From Gammaproteobacteria bacterium (GTDB lineage Bacteria; Pseudomonadota; Gammaproteobacteria; SZUA-229): 6,309 nucleotides of DNA. The stretch spans positions 1 to 6,309 of the forward strand of contig JAOUQA010000132.1 in NCBI GenBank assembly GCA_029879605.1, read 5' to 3'. Both the position numbers and the translations under genes were made by a program. Shown here piece by piece: positions 1-4,884 of the stretch. Every line of letters begins with the position of its first letter. Position 1 is the stretch's first letter. The notes under the pieces are model-generated. The model was not told where the DNA came from, made no database searches, and worked only from the letters and a program-made list of their open reading frames with translations.

Positions 1-227
1 AAATCATCAAAAACTTTACTGGTATCTACAACTTCACCGCTGCTATTGACTTCTGTTCCTGTTATATAACTACCATCAGTAATTTGATATGAACTGGTGA
101 GCATGGTTATCTCTTGTGAAACAAGCTCCATATAAAAAGTACCGCCGAGAATATCGTATGTCGCTGCTTTTAGTGTACTAACAGACAGGAACAAAATTAC
201 TATAAGGAACGATAATTTGAGCTTCAT
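1..227 (-). CDS. Exported protein of the shared VPLPA-CTERM-associated family, partial (3' end off the window)
   Basis: The frame starts at ATG 227-225 and stays open to the left edge (75 codons plus two bases). The first 21 residues form a signal peptide: Lys-rich start, hydrophobic core, and LKA before ATYDILGGTF. That start of the mature protein is almost identical to the product of the next gene upstream (ATYDILGGTF) and close to the gene at 1973-2491 (ATYNVLGGSF). Further family signatures are LTSS, ITDGSY and FDDF. Between ITDGSY and FDDF it carries about 17 extra residues rich in Ser, Thr, Val and Glu that the other small copies lack. It lies 12 bp after the repaired stop of the upstream gene, so the two are probably co-transcribed; only a weak GGA-type ribosome site precedes it. 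Whether it ends in a VPLPA-CTERM anchor cannot be seen. It is too short for the ORF lists of many gene callers. The existence of the gene is well supported; its function is unknown. Confidence 0.8.
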   Translation of the reverse strand, partial: MKLKLSFLIVILFLSVSTLKAATYDILGGTFYMELVSQEITMLTSSYQITDGSYITGTEVNSSGEVVDTSKVFDD

Positions 228-239
228 CACTTTTATATC

Positions 240-774
240 CTATGTATTAGATTTTTTACGTGACAGGCTAAATAGTCCAACCAGACCCGAAGCCATTAGC
301 CAAAAATGCAGCAGGCAATGGCACGGGACGAATATCCATGGTCCAGTAAATAGTAAAACCATCAAAAGGACCACCCACCAACAATTTATCCCACGAAAGC
401 GTATAAGTACCATCCAGATTACTATTAATAACAGCCATCCCACCTTGATTAGATTCAGTCCCATTCCAGAATGCATAAAAAGATGTCATATCTGCAATAC
501 CTGCATCAAGATCAATTGTTGGTGCAGGATGATTAACCCCATCGACTCCTGTTGGCGAAAAATAGGTAGTAGTAGGACAGCCGCAGAAAATAAAATCATC
601 AAAGCGCCCGCTGTATTCACCATCAATAAGCTGCTCACTACTTGTTAAAATAGTTGGCTCAGCGGACCAGAAAGGCGCATGAAATGTTCCACCCAGGATG
701 TCATATGTGGCGGCTTTAACAGGCTGGATACTGAATAACAGAAAGCTAAACAGTATAATTGATTTTATTTTCAT
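240..774 (-). pseudogene. VPLPA-CTERM-type exported protein, frameshifted just before its anchor
   Basis: ATG 774-772 follows a good AGGGAG ribosome site (780-785). The first 21 residues are a signal peptide (cleavage after VKA). The mature part is the shared family domain, with FDDF, TGVDG, HAPTIDL-like NHPAPTIDL, ADMTSFYAFWNGTE, LSWDKLLVGGPFDGF and WTMD, then VPLPAA at residues 151-156. As written, the frame then reads FLANGFGSGWTI and stops at 268-270 (168 residues). Removing one T from a run of five (plus-strand A302-306) restores FWLMASGLVGLFSLSRKKSNT with a stop at 240-242, an ordinary VPLPA-CTERM helix plus basic tail, giving 177 residues. The extra base is therefore either a sequencing error in a homopolymer or a real mutation that would release the protein unanchored. 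A CxC pair (FCGCP) replaces the FFGxP of its relatives. It lies 47 bp after the lipoprotein gene, in the same operon. The role is unknown; a surface or matrix protein is inferred. Confidence 0.85.
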
Positions 775-821
775 TTTAACTCCCTGTATTTATCTATACC
801 GCGCCTTAGGCCCGACCAACT

Positions 822-1742
822 TTAATTTGCATAATATTCCAGTGTCGGTGCAAGTGAGATCACATCACCATTCACATCATATATATCAGCACTGGTGATA
901 CTCATGTTTGCAGAGCCTGACAAACCTGTAGGATGAACAATATAAACCAGAAGATAGGTCTGCTTGATGCCCTGGGGTGCAATGACATCGATATAAAGTT
1001 GATTACCATCCTGACGCCAGTACACCATACGCTGGGTTTCACCGAATGAGCCTGGATCGGCTGGGGTGCCACGCATAGTTGACTCAGGCACATATAAATT
1101 AATATCGCCCGGATTTACCACTGTTTCATCAAAATCAACAACTAGTGATGCAGCGCCGATGACGACATCGCCAGTATTACCAAAATTTATTTTGGCATGG
1201 GGTGCAGGTTCAAGCCGGGAAAAGTCAACTGGCAGGTTGCCACCAAAATCCTGTCGTTCAAAATTATCCTGCTGTCCCAGGCCAGGAATAATTTCCAGAT
1301 TGATGACATAAGGTAAAGCGACACCAGAACTATCATCATTAACCAGGGTATTCACCGTAATAGTTGCATTGCCAGGTGCAACTGAAACCGGGATATCGGT
1401 AACCAAAACCGTTTGCACCGGCTCATGCCCCATAAACCAGGAAAAATATTTCTCAGAATAAGACGCATAGTGCTGACCTACAGCACGACCATCTGCCCTG
1501 AGATTAAAAACGGAACGCACCAGCCCCAATGACTGTAAATCCCAGTCAGCACCTGCTGCATCTGTCAATATCACTGAAACTGTATCTTTTCTGGCTTTTT
1601 CGCTACTCCCCACCATGAGTGACACCGTATCACCTGCTCGAGCGACTGTGGGAAACGTGGCTACTGAAGTACAAGCCTGCAAAAATATAAAGACTAGACA
1701 GGTAATAAATAACATAGAATTCTTTGAATAAACATTACCCAT
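822..1742 (-). CDS. Predicted outer-membrane lipoprotein of unknown function
   Basis: This encodes 306 residues from ATG 1742-1740. A GTG at 1751 in the same frame would add three residues, but it sits only 2 nt from the AGGA at 1754-1757, whereas the ATG is 11 nt away, so the ATG is preferred. The N-terminus is a lipoprotein signal: basic and polar start, hydrophobic stretch from residue 10, and lipobox LQAC with the acylated Cys at 24. The next residue is Thr, not Asp, so sorting to the outer membrane is expected. The rest is soluble and rich in beta-forming and small residues, with alternating hydrophobic strands (VSLMV, VSVILTD, TVLVTDIPVSVAPGNATITVN, VVIGAASLVVDFDETVVNPGDINLYVP). This suggests one or more Ig-like beta-sandwich domains, an inference. 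I do not recognise the family. It is the first gene of an apparent operon with two exported proteins of the VPLPA-CTERM-associated family, so a role in assembling or binding them at the surface is possible but unproven. Confidence 0.8.
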   Translation of the reverse strand: MGNVYSKNSMLFITCLVFIFLQACTSVATFPTVARAGDTVSLMVGSSEKARKDTVSVILTDAAGADWDLQSLGLVRSVFNLRADGRAVGQHYASYSEKYFSWFMGHEPVQTVLVTDIPVSVAPGNATITVNTLVNDDSSGVALPYVINLEIIPGLGQQDNFERQDFGGNLPVDFSRLEPAPHAKINFGNTGDVVIGAASLVVDFDETVVNPGDINLYVPESTMRGTPADPGSFGETQRMVYWRQDGNQLYIDVIAPQGIKQTYLLVYIVHPTGLSGSANMSITSADIYDVNGDVISLAPTLEYYAN

Positions 1743-1836
1743 TACTGTCACCGTCCTGTAGTTAAAAAAGTTTGCAGCCTGTAAACTGACTGATAGAACA
1801 ACAAACTATCGAATATTCAAAAACTGGTGCTGTTCA

Positions 1837-1870
1837 GATTAAATATAAATTACGGTATTGATATTTAATC
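1837..1870. repeat. 10-bp perfect inverted repeat upstream of the lipoprotein operon
   Basis: GATTAAATAT (1837-1846) and ATATTTAATC (1861-1870) are perfect inverted copies separated by 14 bp. The element lies 95-128 bp upstream of the lipoprotein start, in the 221-bp gap that also holds the terminator of the next gene. The half-site spacing of 24 bp, centre to centre, would place two protein-binding sites on roughly the same face of the helix, so an operator is possible. The composition is nearly all A and T, which weakens the case. No clear sigma-70 or sigma-54 promoter could be assigned to the operon here. A second small dyad (GATAG 1792-1796 with CTATC 1806-1810) and the palindrome GAATATTC (1811-1818) lie closer to the gene. 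Confidence 0.4.
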
Positions 1871-1911
1871 TATCGAAAAATCAAATATAAATACGAATTC
1901 ATTTTAAAAAT

Positions 1912-1941
1912 AAAAAAAGGGAGCTGAAAGCCCCCTTTTTT
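1912..1941 (-). terminator. Intrinsic terminator of the VPLPA-CTERM gene, possibly bidirectional
   Basis: The arms 1913-1925 and 1929-1941 pair over 12 of 13 positions (six A-T, then GGG/CCC, one A-C mismatch, GCT/AGC) around a GAA loop. Read on the minus strand, the hairpin is followed by a run of T (complement of A1912-1918). It begins 31 bp after the stop codon at 1973, and separates this transcription unit from the lipoprotein operon. The T run at 1936-1941 means it could also work on the plus strand, but no plus-strand gene ends nearby. Confidence 0.9.
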
Positions 1942-1972
1942 ATACTCTATTGGTTCTCTAACGAGACTCCAA

Positions 1973-2491
1973 TTATGCAGCTTTACGACGACGCGCAATA
2001 CCTGCCAGGCCAACCAGGCCAGAACCGAACAACCATACTGCTGCAGGAACTGGAACAGCCTGTACGTCCATAGTCCAGTCACCAGTGAAGCCATCGAAAG
2101 GACCACCAACGATCAGTGAAGACCAAGCCAGAGACAGAGTGCCGTCACCGTTATCAGTTACAGTAGCCATACCACCCTGGTTGAACTCAGTACCATTCCA
2201 GAAAGCATACATAGAGGTCATGTCACCAGAAGCGATGTCTTGTGCTGGGTGATTACCACCATCAACACCAGTATTAGCTGTATAAGTGCTTACAGGAGTA
2301 CCGAAGAAGATGAAATTATCAAACACAGCACCATCGTAAGCGCCATCAGTGATAGTAGTAGAACTAGTTAGTGGTGTAGCCGCAGGTGTAACACCACCCA
2401 TGAAGAATGAACCACCTAATACATTATAAGTAGCAGCAGAAGCGGCTGAAGAAGCCATTAACAGTGCCGCAGCAATTGCAGTTTTTTTCAT
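1973..2491 (-). CDS. VPLPA-CTERM sorting-domain exported protein, intact
   Basis: This encodes 172 residues from ATG 2491-2489. An upstream ATG at 2515 would add MMNFGVIN, but that stretch contains the ribosome site and would spoil the signal peptide. Residues 1-19 are a signal peptide (MKK start, Ala-rich core, cleavage after ASA). Residues 20-145 are the shared family domain, with YNVLGGSFF, TSSTTITDGAY, FIFFGTPVSTYTANTGVDG, DMTSMYAFWNGTEFNQGG, SLIVGGPFDGFTGDW and TMDV. Residues 146-172 form the sorting tail: VPVPAA, hydrophobic stretch VWLFGSGLVGLAGIA, then RRRK. In this family an exosortase cuts near the VPxPA motif and the protein reaches the outer surface, often bound to exopolysaccharide; this is family knowledge. 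Codons are those of highly expressed genes (GGT, AAC, CTG, CGT, GTT), unlike the paralogues at 1-774. It is monocistronic, with its own terminator and a likely sigma-54 promoter. The ligand or structural role of the domain is unknown. Confidence 0.92.
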   Translation of the reverse strand: MKKTAIAAALLMASSAASAATYNVLGGSFFMGGVTPAATPLTSSTTITDGAYDGAVFDNFIFFGTPVSTYTANTGVDGGNHPAQDIASGDMTSMYAFWNGTEFNQGGMATVTDNGDGTLSLAWSSLIVGGPFDGFTGDWTMDVQAVPVPAAVWLFGSGLVGLAGIARRRKAA

Positions 2492-2499
2492 ATTTATTA

Positions 2500-2503
2500 C
2501 TCC
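2500..2503 (-). promoter_or_regulatory. Ribosome binding site that fixes the start at 2491
   Basis: On the minus strand GGAG lies 8 nt before ATG 2491 and has no equivalent before the upstream in-frame ATG codons at 2515 and 2512. This supports the shorter 172-residue product. Confidence 0.8.
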
Positions 2504-2547
2504 AAAATTCATCATTTGATTTTTTGCATAATTTGCACGGACATATA

Positions 2548-2565
2548 ATGCACCCTGTGTGCCAA
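2548..2565 (-). promoter_or_regulatory. Sigma-54 (-24/-12) promoter of the VPLPA-CTERM gene
   Basis: The minus strand reads TTGGCACACAGGGTGCAT. The invariant GG of the -24 element (2563-2562) and GC of the -12 element (2551-2550) are exactly 10 bp apart, and TTGGCAC matches the -24 consensus fully; the -12 box is GTGCA against the usual TTGCA. Transcription should start near 2538, giving a leader of about 47 nt to ATG 2491. An IHF consensus and a TGTC/GACA dyad lie at the expected distances upstream. PEP-CTERM loci commonly encode the PrsK/PrsR two-component pair with a sigma-54-dependent regulator, which fits, but no such regulator gene is in the window. Confidence 0.82.
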
Positions 2566-2583
2566 TTTTGTTTTTATATTAAT

Positions 2584-2596
2584 TATCAAAGACTTA
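2584..2596 (+). promoter_or_regulatory. Candidate IHF binding site
   Basis: TATCAAAGACTTA matches the IHF consensus WATCAANNNNTTR at every defined position. It lies at about -46 to -58 relative to the predicted sigma-54 start, between the promoter and the upstream dyad, where IHF usually bends DNA to bring an activator to the polymerase. The surrounding DNA is AT-rich, so a chance match is possible; the position is what makes it convincing. Confidence 0.55.
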
Positions 2597-2638
2597 GTAA
2601 ATATTAGAAATTAACCATATTTTTAATATCCCTGCTAT

Positions 2639-2655
2639 TGTCAGGTTTACCGACA
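2639..2655. promoter_or_regulatory. Candidate enhancer (activator-binding) dyad for the sigma-54 promoter
   Basis: TGTCAGGTTTACCGACA is a near-palindrome: TGTC pairs with GACA and GGT with ACC around a central TT, with one unpaired A in the left half. It sits about 100-117 bp upstream of the predicted start, a normal place for a bacterial enhancer-binding protein. A related but poorer 17-mer, TGTCAGGAAATATTACA, occurs at 2813-2829. A PrsR-like regulator would be the expected binder by analogy with PEP-CTERM systems; this is inference. Confidence 0.45.
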
Positions 2656-3364
2656 TACTGAATTTTTTCTAGCCAGCTATTGTTGAGATCAACTAGACAA
2701 AAAAACAACAGAAATGATTATTTTTGCTGTTATTTCAATTAGTTACAAATATCAATAGAATGTAAACTTTTTCGACATAAAAGTCTTTTTTAAGCGTTTA
2801 TAGTACTTTTTATGTCAGGAAATATTACATCTTTTACTTATCAGCCCCATATCAAGCTAATTAAACCAGTATCACCAGGCATCAACGGTACTCATAATCA
2901 ATTAAATCAGGCAGGAATGAATAATCACTTAATGTTCAATTAATTCATATATTAATGTTCACAAAAAATTTGCATGCACATTATGCAAGAAGACTACCTA
3001 GAGCAAACCATGTTCGTTTATGATCTTTTTATCAAATCTATTTTCAATAATGTATTTAAAAAAACATTTCATATCTATATTCATATATATTGGTATATCA
3101 TCTAAATTACATTAGCTTTAGCTAATTTAAATACACCAGAAATAATCTTAATCAATAAAACAAATTTTTTATTCATTTTCTTCTTGAATGATTTGTGAAC
3201 AGGCTTTAATCTTTACCTCCACTTAATTATGTGTTTTTGATCGTCATAAATAAAAATATAAAAAACTTATAACAAAGCTTTATTAGCACGCTCTAATTTA
3301 AAACGGGATATCCTTAAACAAGCTCTCCCCTAAGTAAATAGTAAAAACATCATAAAGATGTTTT
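2656..3364. other. AT-rich intergenic stretch with no convincing gene
   Basis: This 709-bp stretch lies in the long divergent gap between the VPLPA-CTERM gene and the FadL-type gene. It is rich in A and T tracts and stop codons in all frames. The only open frame of note is 43 codons (2812-2943) without a ribosome site. Small inverted repeats are present: GTTGA/TCAAC at 2682-2693, TTGCAT/ATGCAA at 2970-2988, and ATTAGCT/AGCTAAT at 3111-3126 with a 2-nt loop. None is followed by a clear T run, so none is called a terminator. No tRNA or rRNA sequence was recognised. A small RNA cannot be excluded by reading. Confidence 0.6.
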
Positions 3365-3407
3365 GGTTACAAAATATTTTGGCAACTTAACAAAATACTC
3401 TGTAACC
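3365..3407. promoter_or_regulatory. Symmetric nested dyad upstream of the FadL-type gene
   Basis: GGTTACA (3365-3371) is a perfect inverted copy of TGTAACC (3401-3407). Inside it TATTTTG (3375-3381) is a perfect inverted copy of CAAAATA (3391-3397). The arms are separated by 3 bp on each side and the centre is 9 bp, so the 43-bp element is symmetric about position 3386. It lies 65-107 bp before the ATG at 3472. CAAAATA also occurs directly at 3370-3376, 21 bp (two helical turns) from its second copy. A weak -35-like TTGGCA (3379-3384) and -10-like TGTAAC (3401-3406), 16 bp apart, fall inside it. It may be an operator for a dimeric or tetrameric regulator, or a leader hairpin if transcription starts upstream. 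Confidence 0.5.
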
Positions 3408-3471
3408 TCGAAAAAAATATAATTGATAAATAGAGACTTAAAAGTGTAAATCTTAAAGAGGCATAATAAAA

Positions 3472-4848
3472 ATGAATCAACTTTCAAAACGATTGCTGTC
3501 TACCGCAATCATTATTGGGCTTACCATTCCAGCGTCAGTATTTGCAACCAATGGTTATTTCATGATCGGTTTTGGCGCTAAATCTCGTGGCATGGGTGGT
3601 GTTGGTGTTGCCGAAGGTGTCGATGGACTGGCAGCTGCATTCAATCCAGCAACTATGGCCGATGTAGGCACACGCTTCGATATTGGTGGCGATCTTTTCT
3701 ATGCACCCAATACTGTGACACATTCAGATGGTACTTTAAGTGACACTACCATTGTTGAATCAAGCAATTTTGAAGACACACCTTTTAGCCCAGGTGACAT
3801 GTTCCTGGTACCTGCCATGGGTGGCACTTATAAATACAGTGATGAAATCACCCTGGGCTTTGCCTTTTTTGGTGCCGGCATGGGTACCCAGTATGATCAG
3901 ACACTGCCTGCCGGTAATACCAGTTACTTTTATAACTTTAATAACCTGGCGAATAGCAATAAAGTCGGCATCAAGTTAATGCAGGTTCAGATACCACTCA
4001 GTATTGCCTACAAACTCGATGATACAAACACTGTTGGCGCCAGTTTTGTCATAGGTGCACAAATTTTTGAAGCCTGGGGTTTAAAAGCATTCCAGGAACT
4101 TAACATGGCGGCTACCAGGAGTAATGTGTCTGATATGGGTACAGATACTTCATACGGTGCGGGCATACGCCTGGGCTGGACCGGTCGTTACCTTGAAAAC
4201 GATTTAACAGTAGGTGTGAATTACTCTTCCCGCGTTTATATGACAGAGTTTGAAGACTACAGCAGTTTGTTTGCTGAACACGGTGACTTCGACATACCTG
4301 AGCATTATGCACTGGGTTTTTCATATAACGCCATGCCAGATTTAACCGTTAAATTTGATATCCAGCAGATTAATTTCAGTGATATCGCATCAGTCGGCAA
4401 CCCTGGCCCCTATGCTTACAATTCAACTGAATTCAATCCACTCTGCCCAGGTGTAGACTCTGTAGAATGTAAAATCGGCGGCGACCAGGGCCTGGGCTTT
4501 GGCTGGACTAATCAAACCGTTTACAAACTCGGAGCCGAGTATCGCTATAATGAAAAAATAAAAGTACGTGCCGGTTTAAATTATGGCGAAGCAACGATTC
4601 CTGCAGACCAGGTATTATTTAACATGGTAGCGCCGGCAACCATTGAATCACACCTGACCATGGGTGCCAGTTACAACTTTCGTGAAGATATCGAAATCAC
4701 AGCAAGTTATGTACACGGCTTTGAAAACACCATAACGGGTAAAACATTATTCCAGCCACTAGGCTCTAATCCCGATATCACAACAGACAATGCAGCCATC
4801 AGTATGAAACAACGATCCATGGGTGTAGGCCTGGGCATTAAATGGTAA
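3472..4848 (+). CDS. FadL/OmpP1/TodX-family outer-membrane transport protein
   Basis: This encodes 458 residues, close to the usual length of the family (E. coli FadL is about 450). AGAGG at 3457-3461, 10 nt before the ATG, serves as ribosome site. Residues 1-25 are a signal peptide (cleavage after VFA). The mature N-terminus (TNGYFMIGFGAKSRGMGGVGVA) and the NPA motif at residues 58-60 are typical of the plug or hatch region of FadL-type barrels. The remainder alternates amphipathic beta strands with polar loops, and the protein ends in GIKW, an aromatic terminal residue as used for insertion by the BAM complex. Two Cys (325 and 333) lie in one predicted loop and may form a disulfide. Family members carry long-chain fatty acids or hydrocarbons across the outer membrane by diffusion through a lateral opening; the substrate here is not determined by the sequence. 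The next gene starts 36 bp downstream on the same strand, with no terminator between, so they are probably one operon. Confidence 0.9.
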   Translation: MNQLSKRLLSTAIIIGLTIPASVFATNGYFMIGFGAKSRGMGGVGVAEGVDGLAAAFNPATMADVGTRFDIGGDLFYAPNTVTHSDGTLSDTTIVESSNFEDTPFSPGDMFLVPAMGGTYKYSDEITLGFAFFGAGMGTQYDQTLPAGNTSYFYNFNNLANSNKVGIKLMQVQIPLSIAYKLDDTNTVGASFVIGAQIFEAWGLKAFQELNMAATRSNVSDMGTDTSYGAGIRLGWTGRYLENDLTVGVNYSSRVYMTEFEDYSSLFAEHGDFDIPEHYALGFSYNAMPDLTVKFDIQQINFSDIASVGNPGPYAYNSTEFNPLCPGVDSVECKIGGDQGLGFGWTNQTVYKLGAEYRYNEKIKVRAGLNYGEATIPADQVLFNMVAPATIESHLTMGASYNFREDIEITASYVHGFENTITGKTLFQPLGSNPDITTDNAAISMKQRSMGVGLGIKW

Positions 4849-4884
4849 CCCTTCAGGTATTCAAGAATTTCGGAGTTTGAAAAA

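Noticed and set aside
217..648. Plus-strand 143-codon open frame over the frameshifted gene
   Set aside because: It lies opposite a gene with clear family similarity on the minus strand and its translation has no recognisable pattern; it is a shadow frame.
1870..2109. Minus-strand 79-codon frame reading past the end of the VPLPA-CTERM gene
   Set aside because: It runs through the terminator hairpin and the gene's tail in another frame; the 1973 stop frame carries the conserved sorting tail without any break.
2525..2988. TTGCATAAT at 2525-2533 and its inverted copy at 2980-2988, as a possible distant repeat pair
   Set aside because: A single 9-bp match in nearly 1 kb of AT-rich DNA, counting both strands, is expected by chance.
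3111..3126. ATTAGCT/AGCTAAT hairpin as a terminator
   Set aside because: The stem is 7 bp with a 2-nt loop and mostly A-T pairs, no T run follows, and no gene ends nearby.
3365..3400. Sigma-54 promoter before the FadL-type gene (TTTTGGCAAC resembles a -24 box)
   Set aside because: No GC follows at the required 10-bp distance from either GG, so the -12 element is missing.
3379..3406. Sigma-70 promoter (TTGGCA, 16 bp, TGTAAC) for the FadL-type operon
   Set aside because: The -10 box matches only 4 of 6 positions in AT-rich DNA, so it is mentioned with the dyad but not called as a separate promoter.
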